Shown here: piece by piece, positions 42,460 to 51,062 of the stretch
How positions within the stretch are numbered: position 1 is the stretch's first letter
Layout of the letters: the number at the start of each line of letters is the position of its first letter
Assembly (NCBI GenBank): GCA_910577835.1
Contig: CAJTOU010000002.1
Span: 83,185 to 147,184 of the forward strand
Source: an uncultured Lachnospiraceae bacterium
GTDB lineage: Bacteria > Bacillota_A > Clostridia > Lachnospirales > Lachnospiraceae
Length of the DNA: 64,000 nt
Reading direction: 5' to 3'
Notes under the pieces: model-generated
The model's database searches: none
The model's input: only the letters and a program-made list of their open reading frames with translations
What the model was told of the DNA's origin: nothing
Program-made: the position numbers and the translations under genes

Positions 42460-43944
42460 ATGATAAATATACCAAAGGTAAAGGTAGGAATTGTGGCAGT
42501 CAGCAGAGACTGTTTTCCGGAATCTCTTTCAGTTGGCAGAAGAGAAGCTCTGGTAAAGGCTTATCACGAAGCGTTTGATGCAGAGGATATTTATGAATGT
42601 CCGATTTGTATTGTGGAAAGTGAAATACATATGGTTCAGGCTTTGGAGGATATAAAAAAGGCGGGCTGTAATGCATTATGTGTATATCTTGGCAATTTCG
42701 GGCCGGAGATTTCAGAGACGCTTCTGGCAAAGCACTTTGAGGGACCAAAGATGTTTATTGCGGCTGCGGAAGAAACGCAGGGCAATCTGATACAGGGACG
42801 CGGAGATGCATATTGTGGTATGTTAAATGCCAGCTATAATCTGAAGCTGAGAGGGGTTCATGCATATATTCCTGAATATCCGGTAGGAGACGCTGATGAC
42901 TGTGCAAAAATGATACATGAGTTTCTTCCGATTGCAAGGGCGGTAATTGGATTGTCAAAACTGAAAATTATTTCTTTTGGACCAAGACCGACAAATTTTC
43001 TTGCCTGCAATGCGCCGATTCAGCAGTTATATAATTTGGGAGTGGAAATCGAAGAGAATTCAGAGCTTGATTTGTTTGAAGCGTATCATAAGCATGAAGG
43101 TGATAAGAGAATTCCTGAAATTGTGGCAGATATGGAAGCGGAGCTTGGAGAGGGAAATAAAAAGCCTGAAATTCTTTCAAAGCTTGCACAGTATGAACTG
43201 ACTCTGACAGACTGGATAGAAGAGCACAAAGGATATCGTGAATATATTGCAATTGCGGGAAAATGCTGGCCTGCATTTCAGACGCAGTTTGGCTTTGTTC
43301 CATGTTATGTAAACAGCAGACTGACAGGAAGAGGAATTCCGGTATCCTGTGAGGTGGATATTTACGGAGCGCTTAGCGAGTTTATCGGAATCTGTGTCAG
43401 TGAGGATGCTGTGACTCTGCTGGATATTAATAATTCTGTTCCAAAGGATATGTATCAGGAGTCAATAGAAAAACAGTTTTCCTATAAGCATACAGATACC
43501 TTTATGGGATTTCACTGTGGAAATACCTGCTCAAAGAAGCTGTCGGCATGTGAGATGAAATATCAGATGATTATGGCAAGAAGCCTTCCGGTTGAGGTGA
43601 CAAATGGAACTCTGGAGGGAGATATTATGCCGGGAGATATTACATTTTTCCGCCTTCAGTCCACTTCGAATAATAGGCTTCGTGCTTATACCGCACAGGG
43701 AGAAGTGCTTCCGGTTGCGACAAAGTCTTTTGGAGCAATTGGTGTATTTGCGATTCCGGAAATGGGAAGATTTTACAGGCATGTTCTGATTGAGAAAAAT
43801 TATCCGCATCATGGAGCGGTTGCGTTTGGACATTTTGGAAAAGCACTGTTTGAGGTGTTTAAATATATCGGGGTGCCAGTGGAGGAGATTAATTTTAATC
43901 AGCCGGCAGGGATGATGTACCCGACAGAGAATCCATTTAGATAG
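42460..43944 (+). CDS. L-fucose/L-arabinose isomerase-family sugar isomerase
   Basis: A 494-residue enzyme of the FucI/AraA fold. It starts MINIPKVKVGIVAVSRDCFP, typical of the family, and I take ATG at 42460 rather than the one at 42448, which falls on top of the ribosome site. Conserved blocks are VYLGNFGPE, AAAEETQGNLIQG, and a C-terminal FGHFGKALFEV with GFHCGNTC. It should interconvert an aldose with its ketose, needing a divalent metal. Given the arabinofuranosidase and pentulose kinase upstream, L-arabinose to L-ribulose is the best guess; L-fucose is the alternative. Annotation by sequence is often ambiguous in this family. Ends before 138 bases without a gene. Confidence 0.8.
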   Translation: MINIPKVKVGIVAVSRDCFPESLSVGRREALVKAYHEAFDAEDIYECPICIVESEIHMVQALEDIKKAGCNALCVYLGNFGPEISETLLAKHFEGPKMFIAAAEETQGNLIQGRGDAYCGMLNASYNLKLRGVHAYIPEYPVGDADDCAKMIHEFLPIARAVIGLSKLKIISFGPRPTNFLACNAPIQQLYNLGVEIEENSELDLFEAYHKHEGDKRIPEIVADMEAELGEGNKKPEILSKLAQYELTLTDWIEEHKGYREYIAIAGKCWPAFQTQFGFVPCYVNSRLTGRGIPVSCEVDIYGALSEFIGICVSEDAVTLLDINNSVPKDMYQESIEKQFSYKHTDTFMGFHCGNTCSKKLSACEMKYQMIMARSLPVEVTNGTLEGDIMPGDITFFRLQSTSNNRLRAYTAQGEVLPVATKSFGAIGVFAIPEMGRFYRHVLIEKNYPHHGAVAFGHFGKALFEVFKYIGVPVEEINFNQPAGMMYPTENPFR

Positions 43945-44082
43945 AATGTAGATTTATTGAAGACTGACCGATAAATTTAATAGAGATTTGCATATTAATT
44001 TGGCTGAGATTACAAAAGTGCTGAAATTGTAAGATAGATTGACAGCTTAAAAATCATACCGACAGAAGAGGAAAAGAAGATT

Positions 44083-44331
44083 ATGCAAAATCGTGACTAT
44101 AAAGATTTGAGTGAGAAGGAACAGCTTGAATATAAGACTATTTTACAAGAGTGGATAGAAAAAATCAAAGAAATCCCTTCCTATGAAGACCGACATCCAA
44201 ATGGATTTTCAAATACACTTGATGGGGGATATAATGGACCATATACAGAATTGGAAAAAATATACAAACCAAAATTGGAAGCTATAATGGCAAAAGAAAA
44301 AAATAAAGATAAAGATAATCAGAGAGCTTGA
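44083..44331 (+). CDS. Small charged protein of unknown function
   Basis: An 82-residue cytosolic protein, rich in Glu, Lys and Tyr, with one likely helix (EKEQLEYKTILQEWIEKIKEI) and a Pro/Gly/Asn-rich loop, then a basic tail. No family is recognised. The ATG is preceded by AGAGGAAAAGAAG at 7 bases. Its stop codon falls within the stem of the terminator that follows, so it is a separate transcript end. It might be an orphan immunity or regulatory peptide; nothing in the sequence decides. Confidence 0.6.
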   Translation: MQNRDYKDLSEKEQLEYKTILQEWIEKIKEIPSYEDRHPNGFSNTLDGGYNGPYTELEKIYKPKLEAIMAKEKNKDKDNQRA

Positions 44332-44350
44332 AAACAGGCTCTCTTTTTTT
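44321..44350 (+). terminator. Terminator after small charged protein
   Basis: AGAGAGC pairs with GCTCTCT, followed by TTTTTTT. The stem overlaps the gene's last codons. Confidence 0.85.
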
Positions 44351-44449
44351 GAAAATTTTTTAAAATTCCTGTCACCTTTTGGCGGTTTTTGTTCTCTATA
44401 ATAATGTATAGAAATGCAGGGAATTTGAGCAACCGTTTTGAGCCACACT

Positions 44450-44476
44450 CTCCTGCGAAAAATAATTACGTGGGAG
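44450..44476 (+). promoter_or_regulatory. Stem masking the ribosome site of the acyltransferase gene
   Basis: CTCCTGCG (44450-44457) can pair with CGTGGGAG (44469-44476), with two wobble pairs, over an A/T-rich loop. The 3' arm contains most of the GGGAGG site that drives the TTG start at 44487, so the fold could hold translation low until it is opened. Confidence 0.35.
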
Positions 44477-44486
44477 GCACAAGAAA

Positions 44487-45890
44487 TTGGTTTTCAGCAG
44501 CTTGGAATTTCTTTTCTGGTTTTTACCATTTTTTCTGCTGGTATATTTTATTTTACCGGTAAAATACAGAAATATTTGTATTGCGTTTTACAGTATATGT
44601 TTTTATTTATGCGGTTCACTTGATTATCCGATTTATGTCATACTGATTGTAGTATCTACAATAATAAATTATATAATTGCCCGCTGTATGGAAGTACAAA
44701 AAAGACATAAAAAGCTGTTTCTGGTAACAGGATTGTTCTATAATTTCGGAATATTATTTATTTTTAAATATTTTGATTTTTTCATAGAAATTATAAATAA
44801 TCTGATGAATCGGTTTCATCTTGAAAAATTTGCCCTCACGCCTGTCAGACTTGTGCTTCCTGTGGGAATCAGTTTTTTTACTTTCCAGATAGCTTCTTAT
44901 TTAATAGATGTATATTGGGGAAAGGTAAAAGCAGAAAGGAACCTGATTGATTTATCAGCATATATTCTGATGTTTCCTCAATTAATAGCAGGGCCGATTG
45001 TAAGGTTTTCAGATATCAGAGAGAGATTGAAGCATCGCATGCATTCTGTAAAAAAAGCGGCTGACGGAATACGTATTTTTATTATCGGTCTTGGTTTTAA
45101 GGTATTGCTTGCTAACAGAATCGGAACACTTTGGCATGATATTAATACCATAGGCTTTGATTCTATATCAACGCCTCTTGCGTGGATGGGAATTGCAGCC
45201 TTCAGTTTTCAGATTTATTTTGACTTTTATGGATATTCCCTGATGGCATCAGGACTTGGAAAAATAATAGGATTTCACTTTCCTCAGAATTTTCGTCTTC
45301 CCTACTGCGCCTGTACAATGACAGACTTCTGGCGCAGATGGCATATCACACTTGGTTCATGGTTTCGGGAATATGTATACATACCGCTTGGCGGCAATCG
45401 CAGAGGAAAGGCACGTACATATTTCAATATGCTTGTAGTATGGCTTTTGACAGGTTTCTGGCATGGAGCAGACTGGAATTTTCTTTTTTGGGGATTGTTT
45501 TTGTTTGCAGTACTTTGTCTGGAAAAGACCGGATATGGGAAATGGATGGAGACACACAGAGTATTTGGTCATTTATATATGATAATTTTAATTCCGGTTT
45601 CATGGCTTTTGTTTGCGATTGACAATATACCGTTATTTATTATTTATATAAAGCGATTGTTTGGATTTGGAGGGGAGAATGTATTTGCCGGCGATATTAT
45701 AAAATATGTAAAGCTGTATGGTATTTTACTGGCTGTCGGATTTTTATTCTGCACACCGCTTTCGGGAAATATTTATAAAAAGATTTCGGATAAATGGTTT
45801 TCATGGCTTATTATTGCGGCGATTTTTGCAGGGGCAGTATATTATTTATATCTTGGATTGAATAATCCGTTTTTATATTTTCGATTTTAA
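44487..45890 (+). CDS. MBOAT O-acyltransferase (AlgI/PatA-like)
   Basis: A 467-residue integral membrane protein of the MBOAT family that carries acetyl or other acyl groups across the membrane. The start is TTG at 44487, chosen because it opens VFSSLEFLFWFLP, the typical family N-terminus, and has GGAGG 9 bases up. MBOAT blocks include PVGISFFTFQIASYL, LIAGPIVRFSDI, FQIYFDFYGYSLMASGLG, and the catalytic WHITLGSWFREYVYIPLGG with LLTGFWHGADWNF (His). About ten TM helices. It is 10 bases before the SGNH gene, a pairing found in AlgI-type alginate and peptidoglycan O-acetylation. Substrate inferred to be a wall polymer. Confidence 0.92.
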   Translation: MVFSSLEFLFWFLPFFLLVYFILPVKYRNICIAFYSICFYLCGSLDYPIYVILIVVSTIINYIIARCMEVQKRHKKLFLVTGLFYNFGILFIFKYFDFFIEIINNLMNRFHLEKFALTPVRLVLPVGISFFTFQIASYLIDVYWGKVKAERNLIDLSAYILMFPQLIAGPIVRFSDIRERLKHRMHSVKKAADGIRIFIIGLGFKVLLANRIGTLWHDINTIGFDSISTPLAWMGIAAFSFQIYFDFYGYSLMASGLGKIIGFHFPQNFRLPYCACTMTDFWRRWHITLGSWFREYVYIPLGGNRRGKARTYFNMLVVWLLTGFWHGADWNFLFWGLFLFAVLCLEKTGYGKWMETHRVFGHLYMIILIPVSWLLFAIDNIPLFIIYIKRLFGFGGENVFAGDIIKYVKLYGILLAVGFLFCTPLSGNIYKKISDKWFSWLIIAAIFAGAVYYLYLGLNNPFLYFRF

Positions 45891-45900
45891 GGAGCATTAT

Positions 45901-47073
45901 ATGTATAGAGATAAAAAAAAGAAAAAAAACAGAAGAAATATTTTTTCTGTCACTGCGGCGATAGGATGTACTATTATTTTCGCAGGTGTGGGGATAAGAA
46001 TATTCGGGACATCTGAAAAAGAAGCTGAAAAAAACAATAAATCTTTTTATGCTTTTGCAGAGCTGGATAAGCATATGGCAGAATTTGAGGGAGAGAATAA
46101 AAAAGAGACAGAACAGGAAACTTTGGAAAGTAAAGAAAACAAGAAGGGGCAGGAAACATTTGAAGATAAGTCAGATAAAACAGTAGAGGTCAAACAGCAA
46201 ACACCTGAAGATAAGTCAGATAAAACAGTACAGGATGCTTTGGAAAAAACAACAAAGGAAACCGAACAGCAGACTTTGGAGGACAAAACAGAGGTGACCA
46301 AACAGGATATTTTGGAAAATAAAAGCAGGAATGAAAATCAGAAAACTTCTGAAGAAACAACAAAGGAGACCGAACAGCAGACGTCCAAGGAAAGAATCGA
46401 TGAAACCGAACAAACAGCATCAGATATTCCTGAAAATGAGATAAATACAGTAAATCAGAATAGTATATCATTAGGTACGGATAATATTTTTACGGAAGCG
46501 TCTGAGAGATATTTTGAAGATGCACTTTTTATCGGGGATTCACGCACTGTCGGTCTGGCAGAATATGGTAATTTAAAGGAAGCGGATTTTTTTGCAACAG
46601 TTGGGATGAGCGTATATAATCTTCCAAAACAGAAGACTGATGTTGCAGGGGAGAAAAATATAGATATAGAAACATTGCTGTCTAATCATTCTTATGGTAA
46701 AATTTATTTTATGCTGGGGCTGAATGAACTGGGATATAACAGACAGAAAACAGTAGACAGATATCGGGCATGGCTGGAGTATATCCGACAAATGCAGCCG
46801 CAGGCAATTATATTTATTGAAGCTAATCTGCATGTCACCGCCAAAAAGTCTGCGAGTGACGAGGAATGTAGAAATAAAGATATTGATGAATTTAATAATT
46901 ACACAAAGGAATTGGCGGATAACAAAAGTATTTTTTATGTGAACGTAAATGAGCTGTTTGACGACGGGGAAGGGAATCTTAGAGCGGACCTTACCTATGA
47001 CGGCGTTCACATTCTGGCAAAGTACTATGCAGACTGGGGCGAATGGCTCAGAAAAAAGGCGGTGATTCGCTGA
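45901..47073 (+). CDS. SGNH/GDSL-fold acyltransferase or esterase, membrane-anchored
   Basis: A 390-residue extracellular protein. A very basic start (RDKKKKKNRR) leads a signal-anchor helix (about 17-35). A disordered Lys/Glu/Thr/Gln-rich spacer (50-180) has repeated units of the type EQQTLEDK and EDKSDKT, which would carry the domain through the wall. The C-terminal SGNH domain has FIGDSRTVG (Ser) and DGVHILAKYY (Asp-His), plus FMLGLNELGYN. Following an MBOAT gene, it probably accepts the exported acyl group and transfers it to a wall polymer, like PatB/AlgX (inference). The alternative, an esterase, is not excluded. Ends 33 bases before the sigma-factor gene. Confidence 0.82.
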   Translation: MYRDKKKKKNRRNIFSVTAAIGCTIIFAGVGIRIFGTSEKEAEKNNKSFYAFAELDKHMAEFEGENKKETEQETLESKENKKGQETFEDKSDKTVEVKQQTPEDKSDKTVQDALEKTTKETEQQTLEDKTEVTKQDILENKSRNENQKTSEETTKETEQQTSKERIDETEQTASDIPENEINTVNQNSISLGTDNIFTEASERYFEDALFIGDSRTVGLAEYGNLKEADFFATVGMSVYNLPKQKTDVAGEKNIDIETLLSNHSYGKIYFMLGLNELGYNRQKTVDRYRAWLEYIRQMQPQAIIFIEANLHVTAKKSASDEECRNKDIDEFNNYTKELADNKSIFYVNVNELFDDGEGNLRADLTYDGVHILAKYYADWGEWLRKKAVIR

Positions 47074-47106
47074 TTACCCGGCACGGAATTTATAGGAGGA
47101 GAAAAA

Positions 47107-47601
47107 ATGCCGGACGAAGGAAGGGCAGCATGGTTTTGCCGGAAAGCAGGTGATTTAAAACAGGGAATGTATGTGCTGGCTGTAAGTATATTAAAAAATG
47201 AAGCAGATGTAGAGGATGCGATGCAAAATGCACTTATGCAGGCATATCAGCATCTTGATGAGCTTCGTATCTTTGATAAATTCAGGCCATGGCTTTTTAA
47301 GATTTTGACAAATGAATGTTATCATATTTTACGTGAGCGAAGATATGATGAGGATATTGATGAAATTACCATTACTTCCCCACGGCTCGATGCCGATTCG
47401 GAAACAAAGATGTTTCTATGGGAAACCATACAGTCTTTGCCGGAGGATTATCGGACAGTCATCGTATTATTTTATTATGAAGATATGCGTATTTCAGATA
47501 TTGCACAGGTACTTGGCGCGTCAACGGATACGATAAAAAAGAGATTATCCCGTGCGAGGGAGAAGCTTCGGGGATTGCTTGATAAGGAGGATTTCGTATG
47601 A
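47107..47601 (+). CDS. ECF sigma factor, SigV-like
   Basis: A 164-residue extracytoplasmic-function sigma factor. Region 2: NEADVEDAMQNALMQAYQHL and FRPWLFKILTNECY; region 4: SLPEDYRTVIVLFYYED, then ISDIAQVLGASTDTIKKRLSRAREKL. Length and layout are usual for the ECF30/SigV group. It overlaps the anti-sigma gene by 4 bases (ATGA), which keeps the two in balance, and directly follows an MBOAT/SGNH pair. In B. subtilis SigV/RsiV controls O-acetylation and lysozyme resistance (oatA); here the same link is suggested by the neighbours. Ribosome site TAGGAGGAG. Confidence 0.9.
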   Translation: MPDEGRAAWFCRKAGDLKQGMYVLAVSILKNEADVEDAMQNALMQAYQHLDELRIFDKFRPWLFKILTNECYHILRERRYDEDIDEITITSPRLDADSETKMFLWETIQSLPEDYRTVIVLFYYEDMRISDIAQVLGASTDTIKKRLSRAREKLRGLLDKEDFV

Positions 47602-48419
47602 AAAGATTTGATAAAACACTGAAAAAGCAGTTAAAACAGGAAGTACCAAAAATACCTGCCAGGACGGAAATGTTTTTTGAGGAAACATTAAATAAAATTG
47701 AAACAAAACAGATAAGAAGAAAGCCATGCTTTTCGGCATGTGTAATGCTGGTTTCTGTGGCAGCAGTTATTTTTCTTTTTTTGAATTTTAAGACAGGCTT
47801 TTTAGATGAGGAAAAAAATGGAATAATAGAATCTGATGTCCATCATTCGCTGACTGTTGCGGAGAGTAGAAAAATTGTTGAAGAACCGCAGATTGAAGAG
47901 ATAGAGAGTATAAGGGTAAGAATGATTGATTATCGGAATCCTGAAATAAGGGAGTTTACAGATATGATTCTTACACAGTTTAAAAAGGACAGGAAGGAAA
48001 GTCAGAAAAACCCTGTTGCAGACTGTGAAGTGGTGGCTAATACAGAGAAGTGGTTTACGTTACAGTTGATTGTTCAGGAAGAAAAAGGGGATATTGCCTG
48101 CTATTATTATAATGTTGATAAAAAGTCCTGTCAGATAGTTGGACTGTCAGATTTATTTATCCATGAATTTGATTATGTAAATGTGTTCAGTGAAAAAATA
48201 AAGGAACAAATAAAGGAGGAAAGTAAGCCACAAAAAGAATATGGGACAGATTCTGGTATTGAGGGATATTTTTGTAAAATAGATAAGAATCAGGAGTTTT
48301 ATTTTAATCAGAAGGGAAATTTGGTGATTGTACTGGAAAAAGAAGATGCAGCATTGAAGGAAAAAGGAAATCTGAGATTTGTGATAGAGAAAGAGGTGTT
48401 TGAAGCGGCATTAAAATAA
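47598..48419 (+). CDS. RsiV-like anti-sigma factor with DUF3298-type domain
   Basis: A 273-residue type-II membrane protein: a basic cytosolic head (1-48) that should hold the sigma factor, one TM helix (about 49-65, CVMLVSVAAVIFLFLNF), and an extracellular part. Its C-terminus (about 185-270) matches the RsiV/DUF3298 pattern: LSDLFIHEFDYVNVF, then GYFCKIDKNQEFYFNQKG, NLVIVL and LRFVIEKEVF. In RsiV this domain binds lysozyme, which leads to cleavage and release of SigV. Here lysozyme or another wall ligand could be sensed (inference). The domain is more divergent than in B. subtilis, so the ligand may differ. Confidence 0.82.
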   Translation: MKRFDKTLKKQLKQEVPKIPARTEMFFEETLNKIETKQIRRKPCFSACVMLVSVAAVIFLFLNFKTGFLDEEKNGIIESDVHHSLTVAESRKIVEEPQIEEIESIRVRMIDYRNPEIREFTDMILTQFKKDRKESQKNPVADCEVVANTEKWFTLQLIVQEEKGDIACYYYNVDKKSCQIVGLSDLFIHEFDYVNVFSEKIKEQIKEESKPQKEYGTDSGIEGYFCKIDKNQEFYFNQKGNLVIVLEKEDAALKEKGNLRFVIEKEVFEAALK

Positions 48420-48448
48420 TTGCCAGTACAGCGCAGATATAGAAAACA

Positions 48449-48494
48449 GGGCTGTTGCAAGAAGAAATAGAAAATTTCTGTTTTGCAACAGCCC
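48449..48494. terminator. Bidirectional terminator after anti-sigma gene
   Basis: GGGCTGTTGCAA pairs perfectly with TTGCAACAGCCC, with an inner AGAAAT/ATTTCT stem. It lies between the plus-strand anti-sigma gene and the minus-strand sugar-binding gene and is nearly the same as the hairpin at 32592-32635. Confidence 0.8.
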
Positions 48495-48534
48495 TTAATA
48501 AAAGGTTTATCTATATATGTGCAACAAATGATTT

Positions 48535-49503
48535 TTAATAAACTCTGCTGTCAATGATATCTGCTGCCGTCTCTGCCGGAAAGACTTCTTCTTTTACATA
48601 TTGTATCTTATCCACATTTTCACCTTTTTTCAGCTTTTGAATAAGCTCTGCTACCAGTGGTCCTTCAAGCGGATTGCACTCAATATCTACATGAATTTCT
48701 CCGTCTATCATTCTTTGAAATCCGCCCTTTGTGGCATCAAAGGCAATCACAATAATATCTCCATTTGGCCCAAAACTTAAATTATTTTCCTTCATGGCGT
48801 CAATTGCGCCATATGCTTCATTGTCGTTTTGGCAAATCACTACATCAATATCGGGATACTGATTGATAAATGCTTTCATAACTGCATATCCGCCTTCCTC
48901 TGTAAAATCACCGGACTGTTCATCCAGCATATTCCAGTTAGGGTGAGAAGAAAGAGAAGCGTTAAATCCTTTTGTTCTGCCAGACTGTGCGGAAGAACCC
49001 AGAGTTCCCTGGATTGTCACAATATTAATTATTTCAGAAGAACGGCCATTTGCTTCAAGATATCCGGAGAGCCAGTCTGCTGCATCCAGTCCCTCTTTCA
49101 CAAAGTCGGAGCCAACCCAGCAGGTATACAGACTTTCATCTGCCTTTGTGTTTCTGTCCACGATAATTACAGGAATATTTGCATTTTTGGCATTTGTCAA
49201 CACAGTATCATACCCATCTTCTACAATTGGGTCAAGAATAATATATTCCACGCCATTGTCAATAAATTCCTGAATTGCATTTATCTGGGTTTTCTGGTCG
49301 TTGTTGCAGTCTACAAAATCCAGTTTGTATCCATTTGATTCAGAGAAGGTTTGTTTCATGGACTGTGTCTGTGCAAGTCTCCAGTCAGATTCGGCACCTA
49401 CCTGTGCAAAGCCCACATGAATTAAATCAGAAGAAGCGTTATTTTTTTCAACAGTTTTCTTTGTAGTTTCTTTTTCCTTGTATAATGTATTTAGGTTATT
49501 CAA
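48535..49503 (-). pseudogene. Sugar ABC/chemotaxis substrate-binding protein, 3' part split by IS110
   Basis: About 320 residues of a periplasmic sugar-binding protein of the YtfQ/RbsB type: IHVGFAQVGAESDWRLAQ (start of first lobe), FIDNGVEYIILDPIVEDG, PVIIVDRN, and INIVTIQGTLGSSAQ, then DVVICQNDNEAYGAIDA and VIAFDATKGGFQ. It lacks the signal peptide it needs; that part survives at 51063-51230 on the other side of the IS. A TTG at 49503 can initiate, but the product would be cytosolic. The gene lies after an MCP gene in the same direction, so it likely fed a sugar signal to the receptor before the insertion. Confidence 0.85.
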
Positions 49504-49551
49504 TAGGGAAACCTATAAACCTATTCTTTATGTTTTCTATTTTTTCTTTAC

Positions 49552-49740
49552 ATCTCCTGTCTGATAGGAGATAATAGTTTTATTAGATTGAGAGGCTGAC
49601 CGTTTTTTCCTTGGGCTTTCATACTCGTACTTGAAAGACTGGTCCCTCTCTCTGATAAGCTGTTTGCGTATGAGTTGGATGTTGACGGTCCTTTGACCTT
49701 TCTCCGTATTTTGCACAAGGTAGTGACGTTTATCAGATGA
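49552..49740 (+). ncRNA. Candidate IS110 bridge RNA
   Basis: Three successive stem-loops lie in the noncoding left end of the IS, before the transposase. A: ATCTCCT/AGGAGAT (49552-49572). B: GAGAGG/CCTCTC (49590-49650) with inner ACC/GGT and CTTTCA/TGAAAG pairs around an internal loop. C: CTGATAA/TTATCAG (49652-49736) with an inner GGTC/GACC. Bridge RNAs of IS110 recombinases come from this place and have one 5' stem-loop followed by a target-binding and a donor-binding loop. The match in place and shape is good; the assignment is inference. Confidence 0.6.
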
Positions 49741-49780
49741 GCGCTCTCACAATCTAAAATCTTTTTCAGAGGTGGTTTTT

Positions 49781-50959
49781 ATGTTTTTTATTGGCATTGA
49801 TATTGGTAAAAATAATCATGTTGCTTCCATGATGGATGATTCCGGCAAGATTATATTCAAAGCTTTTTCTTTCCCGAATACTTCTGAGGGTGGACAGGCT
49901 CTCTTCACTAAAATTTCTTCCTATTCTTCTGATACCTCCTGCTTTGAAATTGGTATGGAAGCAACTGGCCATTACTGGCTTTCTGTTTATTCTTTCCTTT
50001 TTGAGAAAGGATTCCTTCTGCATGTCATAAATCCTATCCAGACTGATGGATGGCGCAGAGGTACCGAAATCCGTAAACGTAAAAATGACATCATTGATTC
50101 TGTTCTGATTGCGGATTTAATCCGTTATGGACAGTTTGTGGAAACACGTCTTGCGGATGAGGATTTATTTTCTTTAAGAACACTTACCCGGTTCCGTACC
50201 TATCTCGTGGAATCAATCAGTGATTTAAAGAGGAAAGTCGTTTGTGTCCTTGACCAGGTTTTTCCTGAATATCAGGCTGTTTTTTCTGATATTTTTGGTA
50301 AAACTTCAAAAGAAATACTCCTGAAGTTTTCCTCGCCTCTTGATTTTGAATCTGTTTCCTCTGAAACACTGGCTGAACTCCTTGCACGCTTAAGCAGGCA
50401 GAAACTCGGCGCTGACAAAGCGGAACAATTGAAATCAGCAGCTTCCAGCTCCTTTGGGATTACCTTTGCCAAAAACAGCTTTGCTTTCCAGCTCAAAACA
50501 TTAATTGAGCAGATTACCTTTATTGAAAAACAGGTGAAGGAAACTGAATCTGAAATTTCAAGGTTCATGGAAAAACTGAACTCACCTGTTACTACAATCA
50601 CTGGTATCGGCAGTGTTACAGGAGCTGCAATCATCAGTGAGATTGGTGATATTTCCAAGTTCGACAGTCCAAAAAAGCTGGTGGCTTTTGCAGGGATTGA
50701 TGCTTCTGTCAGCCAGTCCGGTGAATTTGAAGCCACACATAATGTCATGAGCAAACGGGGTTCACCATATCTGCGCAAAGCTATTTTCCAGGCGGCACTG
50801 GTTGCTGCTTTTAAAGACCCTGTACTTAGTGCTTATTATCAGAAAAAGAAAGCCGAAGGCAAACATCATTTAACCTGTATTGGTGCAGTTTCAAGAAAAC
50901 TGTGCTATATCATCTATGCAGTTTTGAAAAATAACCAGCCTTACGTTCCAAAAGCGTAA
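49781..50959 (+). CDS. IS110-family DEDD transposase
   Basis: A 392-residue RNA-guided recombinase. The N-terminal DEDD domain opens FFIGIDIGKNNHVASM (first Asp), has FEIGMEATGHYW (Glu) and KRKNDIIDSVLIADLIR (Asp pair). A helical spacer (about 140-260) follows, and the C-terminal Transposase_20 domain has ITGIGSVTGAAIISEIGD and LVAFAGIDASVSQSG with the catalytic Ser context. The start is ATG at 49781, with CAGAGGTGG just upstream. The gene is intact, so the element may still be active. It has the opposite orientation to the gene it splits. Confidence 0.94.
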   Translation: MFFIGIDIGKNNHVASMMDDSGKIIFKAFSFPNTSEGGQALFTKISSYSSDTSCFEIGMEATGHYWLSVYSFLFEKGFLLHVINPIQTDGWRRGTEIRKRKNDIIDSVLIADLIRYGQFVETRLADEDLFSLRTLTRFRTYLVESISDLKRKVVCVLDQVFPEYQAVFSDIFGKTSKEILLKFSSPLDFESVSSETLAELLARLSRQKLGADKAEQLKSAASSSFGITFAKNSFAFQLKTLIEQITFIEKQVKETESEISRFMEKLNSPVTTITGIGSVTGAAIISEIGDISKFDSPKKLVAFAGIDASVSQSGEFEATHNVMSKRGSPYLRKAIFQAALVAAFKDPVLSAYYQKKKAEGKHHLTCIGAVSRKLCYIIYAVLKNNQPYVPKA

Positions 50960-51062
50960 AGCCTTGTTTTACTGATTTTGGTTTGCAGAAGTGCAGGCCT
51001 TATTGTCATGCAGTTTTTTATTTCTGAAATTTTTTAATTTTTTTTCAAAATCTACTTGACTT

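Larger units (their letters stand above)
49505..51062 (+). mobile_element. IS110-family insertion sequence
   Basis: About 1.56 kb, inserted within the substrate-binding protein gene. It has a 5' noncoding part of about 270 bases, a transposase gene and about 100 bases of 3' noncoding sequence (T-rich). Ends are estimated from where the split gene's reading resumes; IS110 elements have no long terminal inverted repeats, so the exact boundaries (within about 10 bases) cannot be set by eye. Confidence 0.8.

Noticed and set aside
45901..46440. DNA repeat array in the SGNH spacer as a mobile or CRISPR-like element
   Set aside because: The repeats are imperfect, in frame and encode a Lys/Glu/Thr/Gln-rich spacer, so they are protein low complexity.
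46047..46471. Minus-strand frames with repeated Ser/Cys/Leu units
   Set aside because: Simple antisense of the Lys/Glu/Thr-rich spacer of the SGNH protein.
48829..49338. 169-codon plus-strand frame opposite the sugar-binding protein
   Set aside because: Antisense shadow; the minus strand carries a clear binding-protein sequence.
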